64,000 bases of DNA from Mucilaginibacter terrae (GCF_031951985.1 NZ_JAVLVU010000001.1:1922001-1986000), one strand, 5' to 3'; positions 9,533 through 18,355 are shown, counted from the first letter of the stretch. A program made the numbers and translations. The notes: generated by a model not told the origin, from the sequence alone.

Positions 9533-10084
9533 ATGATCCTTTTCGGTAGATTAAGGATGTTATTGCTGCGTACTATTGCCTACCTGGTAGACAGTTTTAT
9601 TCTCTTTATACTCGTTATAGCAGGTTTTCAATGCTTTTTACTGATTTTGGGTTTACATCCATTTATTGGGCGGCATTTGTATAGTATAACCGGCAACGAA
9701 TTACACTTGTGGCTGTTTTTTAGTGTTACCATACCGGTTTACATGTATTATGTAACTATGTTTAACACACGAGCACAGGCAACATTAGGCATGAGGGCGG
9801 TTCGTTTGCAAATTCAAACACCGGGGCGCATGGGTTTAGGTAAAGCCATGTTACGGGCATCAGTAATGCTTATCCCGTGGGAAGCTACCCATGTTGCCAT
9901 GTGTTATCCAAAACCAATTTGGATTGATAATCAGCTACAAAGCCCGCTTTTTTATACTGCATTAGGTTTAACAGCACTTTATTGGCTATTACCACTACTC
10001 AATTTGAACGAAAAAAGCGCGCACGATTGGATTACCGGCACAAATGTTATACAATGGCAAGTCCCAACATCTAAAAAGCCGTAA
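9533..10084 (+). CDS. RDD family membrane protein
   Basis: 183 residues with about four membrane segments. The first holds Arg-x-x-Ala-x-x-x-Asp (RTIAYLVDSF), and the middle has the hallmark ATLGMRAVRLQ followed by GLGKAMLRA; the end has HDWITGTNVI (the usual HD near the C-terminus). RDD proteins are small integral membrane proteins of unclear role; some are thought to be transporters. It lies between hppA and an amino acid permease, on the same strand but separated by terminator and promoter sequence. Confidence 0.82.
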   Translation: MILFGRLRMLLLRTIAYLVDSFILFILVIAGFQCFLLILGLHPFIGRHLYSITGNELHLWLFFSVTIPVYMYYVTMFNTRAQATLGMRAVRLQIQTPGRMGLGKAMLRASVMLIPWEATHVAMCYPKPIWIDNQLQSPLFYTALGLTALYWLLPLLNLNEKSAHDWITGTNVIQWQVPTSKKP

Positions 10085-10142
10085 TTTTTGCTTTACAATA
10101 GCCCACACGCGCGTATCTCTTTAAATTATGGAGAAAAATAAG

Positions 10143-10150
10143 TACGTTTG
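10143..10150 (+). promoter_or_regulatory. Candidate -7 promoter element for the APC permease
   Basis: TACGTTTG fits the Bacteroidota -7 consensus TAnnTTTG. It lies 43 bp before the start at 10193. The matching -33 TTTG is weak (CTTTA near 10119). Confidence 0.4.
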
Positions 10151-10192
10151 GGGGTATAAACATGATTAAATCTATACAACTGATCCAAAAAC

Positions 10193-11725
10193 ATGAGTTT
10201 ATTTATTAAGAAGTCTATTCAGTCGTTACTGGCTGCTTCTGCCGAATCGGATAAGAGCTTAAAGCGCACGCTCGGACCAACAGCATTAATTGCGCTGGGT
10301 ATTGGTGCCATTATAGGTGCGGGTTTATTTGTACGTACCGCTGCTGCAGCTGGTGGCAACGCCGGTCCGGCGGTTACTATTTCATTTATTATTGCTGCAA
10401 TAGGCTGTGCATTAGCTGGTTTATGTTATGCTGAGTTTGCCAGTATGATACCTATTGCAGGTAGCGCTTACACCTATTCATACGCTACCATGGGCGAGTT
10501 TATTGCCTGGATCATTGGCTGGGATCTGGTGTTGGAATACGCTTTGGGTGCCGCTACCGTGGCCATTGGCTGGTCGCAATACCTTAACGATTTGCTTAAT
10601 ACCTTCTTTGGCTTTACCATCCCCTATGAATGGAGCCATTCGCCGTTGCAGGTATCAGAGGCCGGAGTGCATGGCATCGTTAACCTGCCCGCTATCTTAA
10701 TTATCTTCCTGTTAACTATGTTGCTTATACGCGGTACTGCTGAATCAGCGGTGGTAAACAACATTATTGTATTTGTAAAAGTTGCTATCGTATTATTAAT
10801 AATTGGCTTTGGCTGGCAGTTTATTGATCCTGCTAACCACACCCCATACATGATTCCTGAAAATGCAGGTAGCGTAACCCTTAATACCGGTAAAATACAC
10901 GATTACGCCGCTTCGGGTAACCACGGCTGGTTTGGTGTGTTGCGTGGTGCAAGTATTGTATTCTTTGCATTTATTGGTTTTGATGCCGTTTCAACTGCTG
11001 CACAGGAAGCTAAAAATCCGCAAAAAGATATGCCGCTGGGCATATTAGTGTCACTGGTTATTTGTACTGCATTATATATCCTGTTTTCACACGTGCTAAC
11101 CGGTATTGCTTCATACAAAGAGTTTTTAACCCAAGGCAGCGAAGCCTCCGTATCATACGCTATCCGTCATCACATGCCGGGTTACGAGTGGCTGGCTAAG
11201 CTGGTTACCGTAGCTATTTTGGCTGGTTTCTCTTCTGTTATTTTGGTAATGCTGATGGGACAAACCCGTGTATTCTATACTATGAGTATTGATGGTTTGG
11301 TGCCTCAAGTGTTCTCTAAACTGCACCCTAAATTCCGTACACCTTACAAATCACAATGGTTATTCTTTGGGTTTGTATCGTTATTTGCAGGTTTTGTGCC
11401 CGATAGTATTGTGGGCGACATGGTGAGTATTGGTACCTTGTTTGCATTTGTACTGGTTTGTTTGGGCATCTTCATTCTTCGTAAAACCGACCCTGACATC
11501 AAGCGTCCGTTTAAAACACCTTTATACTACATTGTTTGTCCTTTGGGAGCCATTGTATGTTTGTTTATGATTGCCAGTGAGGGCTGGGAAAACTGGGCAC
11601 GTTTATTCGGCTGGTTAGCTATTGGTTTTATTATTTACTTCGGTTATAGCGTTAAGCATTCTAAAGTACGTAATGGTGGCGATAACATCCCGAACGACCC
11701 GCCTAATCCTAAATTTGTTGACTAA
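10193..11725 (+). CDS. APC family amino acid permease (cationic amino acid transporter type)
   Basis: 510 residues with 12 or more membrane helices. The first helix holds the APC substrate motif LGIGAIIGAGLFV, followed by GPAVTISFIIAAIGCALAGL and YAEFASMIPIAGSAYTY. The arrangement YATMGEFIAWIIGWDLVLEY and FFAFIGFDAVSTAAQEAKNP is characteristic of the CAT/YfnA branch, which takes up amino acids by proton symport across the inner membrane. The substrate is not certain. It is closed by a strong terminator, so it is probably transcribed alone. Confidence 0.93.
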   Translation: MSLFIKKSIQSLLAASAESDKSLKRTLGPTALIALGIGAIIGAGLFVRTAAAAGGNAGPAVTISFIIAAIGCALAGLCYAEFASMIPIAGSAYTYSYATMGEFIAWIIGWDLVLEYALGAATVAIGWSQYLNDLLNTFFGFTIPYEWSHSPLQVSEAGVHGIVNLPAILIIFLLTMLLIRGTAESAVVNNIIVFVKVAIVLLIIGFGWQFIDPANHTPYMIPENAGSVTLNTGKIHDYAASGNHGWFGVLRGASIVFFAFIGFDAVSTAAQEAKNPQKDMPLGILVSLVICTALYILFSHVLTGIASYKEFLTQGSEASVSYAIRHHMPGYEWLAKLVTVAILAGFSSVILVMLMGQTRVFYTMSIDGLVPQVFSKLHPKFRTPYKSQWLFFGFVSLFAGFVPDSIVGDMVSIGTLFAFVLVCLGIFILRKTDPDIKRPFKTPLYYIVCPLGAIVCLFMIASEGWENWARLFGWLAIGFIIYFGYSVKHSKVRNGGDNIPNDPPNPKFVD

Positions 11726-11746
11726 CTAAAAAGTTACATCATATTA

Positions 11747-11779
11747 AAAAGGTTCTGCTTTAACGGCAGAACCTTTTTT
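11747..11779 (+). terminator. Intrinsic terminator of the APC permease gene
   Basis: 12-bp perfect stem AAAAGGTTCTGC (11747-11758) and GCAGAACCTTTT (11766-11777), loop TTTAACG, run of Ts. It begins 22 bp after the stop. Confidence 0.9.
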
Positions 11780-11812
11780 GCTTTCATTCCTTTTGTAAAC
11801 CGGGACAAAAGC

Positions 11813-13102
11813 ATGAAGGCCGACAAGAACTTATGGATACTGGTGTTTATATGCGTGATCAACTCCATGGGGTTTGGCATCATTGTGCCCTTGTTGTATG
11901 ATTACGGCAAAAAATTTGGCCTTAACGAACAAACCATCGGCATACTTACTGCCTCATTTTCGGTAGCGCAATTTTTTGCCACCCCGTTATTAGGCAGCCT
12001 GTCTGACAAATGTGGGCGCAAGCCGCTATTGGCTATCAGCCTTGCCGGTACCTGCTTATCTTTCCTTGTATTTGCCTTTGCTCAAAACCTGCTTATGTTA
12101 TTTGCTGCCCGCATTTTAGATGGCATAACGGGCGGTAACATCTCGGTAGCACAGGCCATGGTATCTGATAGTTCGACCAATGAGGACAGGGCCAAAAAGT
12201 TCGGTATCCTTAGCTCGGCCTTTGGGTTTGGCTTTGTGATAGGTCCGGCCTTAGGAGGTTTATTAAGCAAATTCGGTATGCAGGTACCATTTTACTTTGC
12301 CGCCGGAATTGCTTTTGCTGGTGCGTTATTGAGCACTTTTGTTTTAAAAGAAACGAAGGAAAGAGAGGCAAGAAACAAGAACCTGGAGCCAAGACGAGAG
12401 AACTCAGAATCAAGAGTGCAGAATCAAGAATCAGGAAAGAAAAGTTCCGACAACTTACAACTAACGAACGACAGCAGACTTCACCATTCACCATCCACTA
12501 CTCACAATTTCACCTTTGCATCGTTAATTACTGCAATTAAAATGCCTGTAATTGGCATCGCTGTGTTTACCGGGTTTATATTAACGATGGCGCAGTTTGT
12601 AATGATCATCGGGTTTCAAACTTTTTCGGTAGATGTGCTGAAGATCAATCCCACACACGTTGGTTTATTATATGCCGGGTTTGGGGTTACGGGTATTATA
12701 ATGCAGTTGCTGGTACCGTTTATTACCAAACACATAACATCCAAATCGCTCATTCTGCTCCTTTCAACAGCAGTTTGTTTAGTGGCTATGGTGTTAACCG
12801 GCTTTACCAATATGCTTATTCCGTTTGCTGGATGCTTGTTTATTTATGGCTTGTTTAACGGCTTGCGAGGCCCTATGCTCAACGCCATAATTGCCAACCA
12901 TAACGATGATGAACGCCAGGGCGAAATATTGGGCGTTAATCAATCATACGCTTCTTTAGGGCAAACTATAGGGCCTGTACTGGCCGGATTAATGACCATG
13001 GTATCGGTACATGCGGTGTTCTTTTTATCGGCATTTTTTATTTTGACGGGCTTTTTGCTTACCTTTCGGCTAAGAGCCAAAGAGAAACAAAACGCCCGTT
13101 AG
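11813..13102 (+). CDS. MFS transporter, TetA/drug-exporter-like, with repeat-derived central loop
   Basis: 429 residues, 12 predicted membrane helices. Helix 1 reads INSMGFGIIVPLLYDYG, and the MFS signature loop between helices 2 and 3 is GSLSDKCGRKPLL (residues about 61-73); helix 4-5 has ILDGITGGNISVAQA, as in tetracycline/multidrug exporters. Substrate unknown. The cytoplasmic loop between helices 6 and 7 is about 50 residues longer than usual (residues about 181-232), hydrophilic and rich in Glu, Asn, Ser and Arg. It is encoded by low-complexity repeat DNA related to intergenic repeats elsewhere in the window (see the repeat entry). The reading frame stays open through it. MarC starts 3 bp after the stop, so the two are co-transcribed. 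Confidence 0.88.
   Translation: MKADKNLWILVFICVINSMGFGIIVPLLYDYGKKFGLNEQTIGILTASFSVAQFFATPLLGSLSDKCGRKPLLAISLAGTCLSFLVFAFAQNLLMLFAARILDGITGGNISVAQAMVSDSSTNEDRAKKFGILSSAFGFGFVIGPALGGLLSKFGMQVPFYFAAGIAFAGALLSTFVLKETKEREARNKNLEPRRENSESRVQNQESGKKSSDNLQLTNDSRLHHSPSTTHNFTFASLITAIKMPVIGIAVFTGFILTMAQFVMIIGFQTFSVDVLKINPTHVGLLYAGFGVTGIIMQLLVPFITKHITSKSLILLLSTAVCLVAMVLTGFTNMLIPFAGCLFIYGLFNGLRGPMLNAIIANHNDDERQGEILGVNQSYASLGQTIGPVLAGLMTMVSVHAVFFLSAFFILTGFLLTFRLRAKEKQNAR
12351..12513 (+). repeat. Oligopurine and TTCACCATTCACC-type repeat DNA inside the MFS gene
   Basis: The first part (about 12351-12445) is an almost pure-purine, low-complexity run with units such as AGAATCAAGA, AAGAACC and GAGCCAAGA. These are the same units that build the palindromic intergenic repeats at 16.9, 18.7 and 20.5 kb. 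The second part (about 12477-12509) is TTCACCATTCACCATCCACTAC-like, the complement of a GTGAGTAGTGG/GTGAATGG pattern similar to the second repeat type near 22.16-22.20 kb (ACTACTCACTAAC). Both are translated in frame without a stop. Confidence 0.7.
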
Positions 13103-13105
13103 CCC

Positions 13106-13684
13106 ATGTTTGAAGTATTCGACCCGCGACAGATATTGTCGGTAACCATGATCTTGTTTGCCATTATCGATATTATGGGTACTATTCCCATCATTATCGA
13201 TTTGAGGCAAAAAGCCGGGCATATCGAATCGGAAAAGGCATCCTTAACAGTATGGGGTTTAATGATTGTTTTCCTCTTTGTAGGCGAAGAACTATTGAAG
13301 ATTATCGGCCTCGATATATCCTCCTTTGCTATTGCAGGTTCGCTCGTCATCTTCATCATTGCTATGGAAATGATCCTCGGTATCAAATTTTTTAAAGAAG
13401 ATGACCATATCCCGGCCACCGTATCTATTGTACCGCTGGCGTTCCCCTTAATTGCCGGTGCCGGCACCATGACCACGCTACTCTCACTAAAATCGCAATA
13501 TGCTACGGCCAACATCATTGTAGGCATTACGCTCAATACCATTATTGTTTATGTAGTACTCAAAAACGTAAAGCTGCTTGAGCAAATGTTAGGAAAAACC
13601 GGGCTGGGCGTATTACGTAAGGCTTTTGGAATTATATTGCTGGCTATTGCTATTAAGTTGTTTAGGAGTAATAGCGGGTTGTAA
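13106..13684 (+). CDS. MarC family (UPF0056) inner-membrane protein
   Basis: 192 residues, six membrane helices. FAIIDIMGTIPIIIDL in helix 1 and VPLAFPLIAGAGTMTTLL in the middle are family hallmarks (NP-like turn at helix 1 and P-L-A-x-P-L-x-x-G-P/A-G). MarC proteins were once linked to multiple antibiotic resistance, but their function is not established. The start is 3 bp past the stop of the MFS gene, which indicates translational coupling in a two-gene operon. Confidence 0.87.
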   Translation: MFEVFDPRQILSVTMILFAIIDIMGTIPIIIDLRQKAGHIESEKASLTVWGLMIVFLFVGEELLKIIGLDISSFAIAGSLVIFIIAMEMILGIKFFKEDDHIPATVSIVPLAFPLIAGAGTMTTLLSLKSQYATANIIVGITLNTIIVYVVLKNVKLLEQMLGKTGLGVLRKAFGIILLAIAIKLFRSNSGL

Positions 13685-13843
13685 AGCCCCGACTTTCGTC
13701 AGTTGACGAAGAGTTATGAAATGAAGTTGTTAGTTGTCAGCCATATCAAAAAACAAGGGCTCATTTAACAGCATTTATGAGTATAATGGCTGTACATGTA
13801 CACTAATCAAATTGGTACGATTTCACTTTGTATCTTAATTTTC

Positions 13844-14449
13844 TTACCTCACCGGCAATTTCCACGCATACACCACCGCCAAAATACGCACACCGCATAT
13901 ACACACAATAGCTACTAAGCGGGCTATGTTGGCATCTAAAAACTGCATTGATCCTAAATAGAATATACCGCCAATGATGCATGCCGTGGCATATATTTCT
14001 TTGCGGCGGAATATCATAGGGATATTATTGAGCAATACATCACGCAGTACGCCGCCAAAACAGCCGGTTATGGTGCCCAGCATGATGCACACCACGGGGT
14101 TAAGGCCCGCATCCAGCCCTTTTTGCATACCCACAATGGTGAACAGGCCAAGCCCCAAGGCATCGAACAGGAAAAGCGTAGTTTTAAAGTTTTTGATGTA
14201 CTTTTTAAAAAAAATGGCGATTAAGCCCGTGCCCAGTATGATCAGCGCATCATTAATGTTGCGCATCCAGGTTACGGGTGTGTAGCCAATTAATACATCG
14301 CGCAGGGTGCCGCCGCCTATGGCGGTTACAAAGCCTATTACCAGTACGCCAAACACGTCCAACCGCTTTTGCATGGCCGAAAACGCACCCGATATGGTGA
14401 AGGCTACCGTGCCCAGCAGTTCGATAACAACCTCTTCATTAAGTGCCAT
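13844..14449 (-). CDS. TRIC/YicG family cation channel-like membrane protein
   Basis: 201 residues, seven hydrophobic helices in two homologous halves. Each half carries the conserved turn: GGGTLRDVLIG near residue 47 and GGVLRDVLL near residue 134, followed in the first half by P-x-x-W (TPVTWM). This is the bacterial TRIC (UPF0126) family, related to trimeric intracellular cation channels. It starts 1 bp after the stop of the VWA-domain gene and so is translated from the same mRNA. Confidence 0.9.
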   Translation of the reverse strand: MALNEEVVIELLGTVAFTISGAFSAMQKRLDVFGVLVIGFVTAIGGGTLRDVLIGYTPVTWMRNINDALIILGTGLIAIFFKKYIKNFKTTLFLFDALGLGLFTIVGMQKGLDAGLNPVVCIMLGTITGCFGGVLRDVLLNNIPMIFRRKEIYATACIIGGIFYLGSMQFLDANIARLVAIVCICGVRILAVVYAWKLPVR

Positions 14450-14450
14450 G

Positions 14451-16541
14451 CTATACCTCTCCTTCGCGCTTACGTACCAGCCATTCGGTGGTTAGCAAAG
14501 CCAGTATGAGTACAAAAATCCATTTACTGTCTATCAGGTCGCTGTAACGCTGATCGTCGTACACAACCGTTTTAATGTTGTCGTTCTTTTTAATGAGTGC
14601 GGCCAGTTGGTTAAGCTGCGAGGGTTGCAGCATTTGTCCGCCCGATTGTTTAGCCAAACCGTACAGCAAGCGATGATTAGCGGTGCTTTGCCTGCTCTCG
14701 AGGTTGAGTGGTTTAATAGTAAACTGCCCCTTTACGCTAAAGGGTTGCTTGCCCAGTTGCGTGGTAGCCGTATAGCTATAGTTGCCCACAGGCAGCGTAC
14801 CCGCGTTTAACTGGTAGCTTTGCCACGTGCGGCTAAACAAGTAGCTGTAATTTTTGCCGTTACTATTTTTTAAATTAATGTTAACATCGGGCGTGTTGAT
14901 GAGCTGCAGGGCATCATTATACAATTCGGCATTGAGCAGTACGTTTTCGCCCTCATCAAATACGCTTTTACCCGGGTAAGCCCTGAAACGCTGTCGATTG
15001 GAGTTAGCGGTTAAGTACTGAATGCTCTGGCTGAAAAACTCCTCCATGGCACTGTGGTTGCCAAAATCCTGAAATTCGGACAGGTTCCAGCGCCACAAGC
15101 CCTCGCCTGTTAAGGTGGCCGTGCGCCTGCCATCGGCATCATTAAATGCCATGAGCGGAAAGTTGGTGCTAACGCTGCCTATACGTTGTTTTAACAATAT
15201 CGACGCACCCGGGGCCGACCCATAGTTACCAAACGGTGCCAGCAAAGGTGGGAAATGATTGAGCTTATTAAGTGTGGAATCGGTAAGGGTAAAGAGCGAA
15301 AACCCCGGTGCAGGCTCGGCAAATGTTTCCTGCACATCGGTACGGCCGGCTATAATGCGAATGGTGTTTTGCGCCTGGTTAAAATCTATCATGTCGCTCT
15401 GTGCACCACATAAATACCATAGCGGTACTTTGCTATCGGCTACAAAGCTTTTAAGTGCAGGATGATCTGACGGGGTAATTTGGTAGAGAATGATAAGGCC
15501 ATAATCGCCCGGTTTTACAGTGGAGAATTTATCCAGTTGCATTGCCTTTAACTCGTAGTTGCGGTTATGCTCTACCAGTTGTTTAATAACGCTGATGTCG
15601 GGGTGCGGCGATCCGTATGTTAGCAGAATCTTTTGGCGGGCATCCAGTACCTCAATGTATACGGTCTCGGCATTGTTTTCGGTTGATAGTTCGTTGGCTA
15701 CGGGTGCCAGTTTAACGGTAAACTGGTGTACGCCCTTTTTATCGGCGGTAAGCTTAACCGGCACTACTTTACGAAACACCGCCGCATTAACCGGAATATT
15801 TTGCGTAAACACGGTACGCCCATCTTCGGCCACGGTAAGGCGCAGGGTTTCACCCTGGCTTTGATAGGCCTCGGCCAGTACCTCCATTATAAAATCGTTG
15901 CCGAGGTATGCCGTTTTATTGTAGTTTACGTTTCCAATCAATAAATCGCGCCGCGGAACGGTATCGCCCAAAGCAATGGTGTAAATACTGGTTTTAAGGT
16001 TACGGGCTTCATACTGCGGGTCGGTACCCTGGTTATACAAGCCGTCGGTAGCTAAAATTAACGCACCAATATTTTGATTTACAAAGCGTTCGTTAAGCTG
16101 ATGTATGGCGGCGGCTATATTAGTTTGTTTGCCATTTTTTGAGGTTGAAAGGCCATCGTGCAGGCTCCAGTCGAAATTAAACTCGCGCACCTCGTAATCA
16201 TCGCCCAATTGCTTTTTAAGGCCGGCTAACTGGTTGTTGAAAGTATTAGGGTCGAAATCTTTGGGCTTGAAACTGCTGATAGATGAGGAATTATCCTGCG
16301 CTATTAAAATGAGTGGTTTTTGCGGCTGATAGGTAACTGATTTTACCAGGGGCGAAATCAGCAAAAAGGCAATAACAGCAACGGCAATAGCACGCAACAC
16401 GGCCAGTGCCCAGCGCACTTTGCCATCCAAATTAACCGGGTTACGGTACAGCAGCCAGGCATAAAGCACGCCCAACAGCAAACACAAGGGCGTATACCAG
16501 CCCGAAACGCTTCCCCAGGTTATTGAAAACAAAAACAGCAT
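14451..16541 (-). CDS. Membrane-anchored VWA-domain protein
   Basis: 696 residues. Two N-terminal membrane helices (residues about 15-30 and 45-65) precede a VWA-like domain with the metal-site motif DNSSSIS (D-x-S-x-S, about residue 80) and a second site LILATDGLYNQG (about residue 160). A long beta-rich periplasmic-type region follows, with a last membrane helix, WIFVLILALLTTEWLV, before a basic tail. The architecture matches uncharacterised Bacteroidota proteins related to BatA/BatB or glutamine-amidotransferase-like membrane proteins. It is upstream of the TRIC gene with a 1-bp gap. The ATG sits inside a perfect hairpin (16532-16566). Function unknown. Confidence 0.8.
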   Translation of the reverse strand: MLFLFSITWGSVSGWYTPLCLLLGVLYAWLLYRNPVNLDGKVRWALAVLRAIAVAVIAFLLISPLVKSVTYQPQKPLILIAQDNSSSISSFKPKDFDPNTFNNQLAGLKKQLGDDYEVREFNFDWSLHDGLSTSKNGKQTNIAAAIHQLNERFVNQNIGALILATDGLYNQGTDPQYEARNLKTSIYTIALGDTVPRRDLLIGNVNYNKTAYLGNDFIMEVLAEAYQSQGETLRLTVAEDGRTVFTQNIPVNAAVFRKVVPVKLTADKKGVHQFTVKLAPVANELSTENNAETVYIEVLDARQKILLTYGSPHPDISVIKQLVEHNRNYELKAMQLDKFSTVKPGDYGLIILYQITPSDHPALKSFVADSKVPLWYLCGAQSDMIDFNQAQNTIRIIAGRTDVQETFAEPAPGFSLFTLTDSTLNKLNHFPPLLAPFGNYGSAPGASILLKQRIGSVSTNFPLMAFNDADGRRTATLTGEGLWRWNLSEFQDFGNHSAMEEFFSQSIQYLTANSNRQRFRAYPGKSVFDEGENVLLNAELYNDALQLINTPDVNINLKNSNGKNYSYLFSRTWQSYQLNAGTLPVGNYSYTATTQLGKQPFSVKGQFTIKPLNLESRQSTANHRLLYGLAKQSGGQMLQPSQLNQLAALIKKNDNIKTVVYDDQRYSDLIDSKWIFVLILALLTTEWLVRKREGEV

Positions 16542-16566
16542 ATCTGTATTCCAAATATGCTGTTTT
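16532..16566 (-). promoter_or_regulatory. 12-bp perfect hairpin covering the VWA gene start codon
   Basis: AAAACAGCATAT (16532-16543) and ATATGCTGTTTT (16555-16566) form a perfect stem around an 11-nt loop. On the minus-strand transcript the ATG at 16541 lies in the 3' arm, followed by T-rich sequence. It could be a terminator for the upstream DUF3253 gene, a start-codon-sequestering structure, or both. Confidence 0.5.
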
Positions 16567-16613
16567 ATTTTGATTTATGGTTAGCTTGTGCCTTATCAAT
16601 CGTTAAAGCGTAA

Positions 16614-16865
16614 CTAACTTTTATTAATTTTTATGCGGATGGGGCCTCTGATATGATTCACATCAACAGGCTCGCCTTTTTGGGTAATACTTACTTTGCC
16701 CTTTCGTTGTAACTCAATTGCTGCTTGCCTTACCTCATCCATATACTTACGCCAATGCGTATCAAACATAGTCCTGGCAACTTCCGACGGGCAAATAGTT
16801 TTATCTGCACCCCGCTCAGTTGCCATAGCCAATATGGTTTTGCTTATGGTATCGTTTTCACTCAT
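16614..16865 (-). CDS. DUF3253 domain protein
   Basis: 83 residues from the ATG at 16865; a start four codons upstream (16877) adds only MCNR. The whole length matches the DUF3253 family: ILAMATERGADKTICPSEVAR, the W-R-x-x-M region (HWRKYMDEVRQAA), then KGKVSITQKGEPVD and IRGPIRIKI. It looks like a small winged-helix protein; function unknown. A palindromic repeat separates it from fabG upstream. Confidence 0.82.
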   Translation of the reverse strand: MSENDTISKTILAMATERGADKTICPSEVARTMFDTHWRKYMDEVRQAAIELQRKGKVSITQKGEPVDVNHIRGPIRIKINKS

Positions 16866-16878
16866 CCTATTACACATA

Positions 16879-17011
16879 ACAGAATAAAGAATACGAATAA
16901 AGAGTATAGAATAAAAAGAAGCATCTCATTTCAGCCTACATCTCTAACAGCATCAAGAAAAAGCACCTGATTTTTGGTCTGTATTCCTGATTCTAAACTC
17001 TTGATTCTATC
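16879..17011. repeat. Oligopurine inverted-repeat element between DUF3253 gene and fabG
   Basis: The left arm (about 16879-16920) is purine-rich with units AGAATAAAGA and GAGTATAGAAT. The right arm (about 16974-17010) is the pyrimidine complement, with TTCCTGATTCTA and CTCTTGATTCTA. About 55 bp lie between the arms. It ends TCTATC directly against the fabG stop codon (17012-17014). Confidence 0.65.
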
Positions 17012-17755
17012 TTAAGCCATTCCACCATCAACAGAAATTACTTGTCCGGTGATGTAGGTACTCATGTCAGATGCCAGGAAAACGCAGGCATTGGCAATAT
17101 CTTCAGTTTCGCCTGCGCGTTTAAGCGGGATGTTTTGGGTCCAGCCTTCAACTACTTTAGGGTCTAAAACCTCGGTCATTTCGGTTTTAATAAAGCCTGG
17201 GGCAACCACGTTGGTACGTATGTTACGTGAGCCCAGTTCTTTAGCCATTGATTTAGAGAATCCCACGATACCGGCCTTTGAAGCCGCATAGTTACCCTGA
17301 CCGGCGTTACCCTGTATACCCACCACCGAACTCATGTTGATGAACACCCCTTGGCGGGCTTTCATCATAATTTTAGAAGCGGCTTTGGTAACGTTAAATA
17401 TAGATTTCAGGTTAACGTTCAATACCTCGTCCCATTGCTCTTCGGTCATGCGCATCAGCAGGCCGTCTTTGGTAATACCGGCGTTGTTTACCACAATATC
17501 CAGTTTACCAAAATCGGCAACAATATCAGTGATCAGTTTATCAGCTTCGTCAAATTTCGAAGCATCAGAGCGGTAGCCTTTTACCTGGGTACCAAACGCC
17601 TGTAGTTCCTGCTCCAAAGCCTGTCCTTTTTCAACCGACGACAGGTAGGTGAATGCTACATTGGCGCCTTGCTCGGCAAACTTTTCGGCAATTTTGCGGC
17701 CTATACCTTTTGATGCTCCGGTGATGAGCGCGGTTTTTCCTTCTAATAATTTCAT
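17012..17755 (-). CDS. fabG: 3-oxoacyl-[acyl-carrier-protein] reductase
   Basis: 247 residues, the usual FabG length. It reduces 3-oxoacyl-ACP to 3-hydroxyacyl-ACP with NADPH in fatty acid elongation (cytoplasm). The cofactor loop TGASKGIG is at residues 12-19, NNAG at 89-92, and the catalytic triad is Ser142, Tyr155 and Lys159 (SSVVG and GNYAASKAG). The end VISVDGGMA is typical. Its 3' end abuts a palindromic repeat. No other fab genes are adjacent. Confidence 0.94.
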   Translation of the reverse strand: MKLLEGKTALITGASKGIGRKIAEKFAEQGANVAFTYLSSVEKGQALEQELQAFGTQVKGYRSDASKFDEADKLITDIVADFGKLDIVVNNAGITKDGLLMRMTEEQWDEVLNVNLKSIFNVTKAASKIMMKARQGVFINMSSVVGIQGNAGQGNYAASKAGIVGFSKSMAKELGSRNIRTNVVAPGFIKTEMTEVLDPKVVEGWTQNIPLKRAGETEDIANACVFLASDMSTYITGQVISVDGGMA

Positions 17756-17845
17756 GTGTTCAAAAAATGATTTTTTCGAGGGTGTGAAGGTAGCTATTTT
17801 AGTTTTTAGTTCATAGATGATAGTAAACTGTTGGCAATAGTACTG

Positions 17846-18223
17846 TTATTTAAACAGTAAGAACAGCTCTTTAAATACCTCATAAACCATTATCAACAAA
17901 ACAGCGACATCTTTCCACTTTTCTACAATATATTTTAAAATGTCAATCCACGTTCCATTGAATTTCTCTTTGACAACTGGACTAATATCTCTCTTAATTC
18001 TTTTTCTGTAATAATATTTCTTGCCAAATCTCTGAACCTCCCACCATTTGTAATCATACAATTCTATGCTTTGATTATATGCTTTGTATGTTAAGCTATT
18101 AGCATAGTCTTTCATTGTAACTAATTCCACGGTTTGGAATTCGAAACCATTTACATCTTCAATTAGTCGAATTCTTACTATATCACCTGAATTAAATAAC
18201 TTTTTCATATTCAATTTTACCAT
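17846..18223 (-). CDS. AT-rich orphan gene, unknown function
   Basis: 125 residues from ATG at 18223; an ATG five codons in (18208, MKKLFNSGD) is an equally good start. The N-terminal half looks like a small beta-barrel (GDIVRIRLIEDV, FQTVELVTM). The middle is Lys/Tyr/Trp-rich (YKWWEVQRFGKKYYYRKRIKR), and the C-terminus has one hydrophobic helix (DVAVLLIMVYEVFKELFLLF). No family was recognised. The gene is visibly richer in A/T than its neighbours, which suggests foreign origin. Confidence 0.5.
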   Translation of the reverse strand: MVKLNMKKLFNSGDIVRIRLIEDVNGFEFQTVELVTMKDYANSLTYKAYNQSIELYDYKWWEVQRFGKKYYYRKRIKRDISPVVKEKFNGTWIDILKYIVEKWKDVAVLLIMVYEVFKELFLLFK

Positions 18224-18355
18224 GTAAATATCAAGTCTAACCTCATGTTTGATTTAAATGCGAATCTTAGTATCAATAATGTTAACAGTAAATGATAAAA
18301 AATAATTGCTCTAAGTCGTGACTAAACATTGTGTAAGTCTTACTGTTACGATAAC

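Noticed and set aside
13695..13710. TTCGTCA/TGACGAA hairpin after marC as a terminator
   Set aside because: The loop would be only 2 nt and no T-run follows.
13791..13802. 12-bp palindrome TGTACATGTACA
   Set aside because: It lies between convergent genes, away from any start, and no regulator is nearby. Chance is a sufficient explanation.
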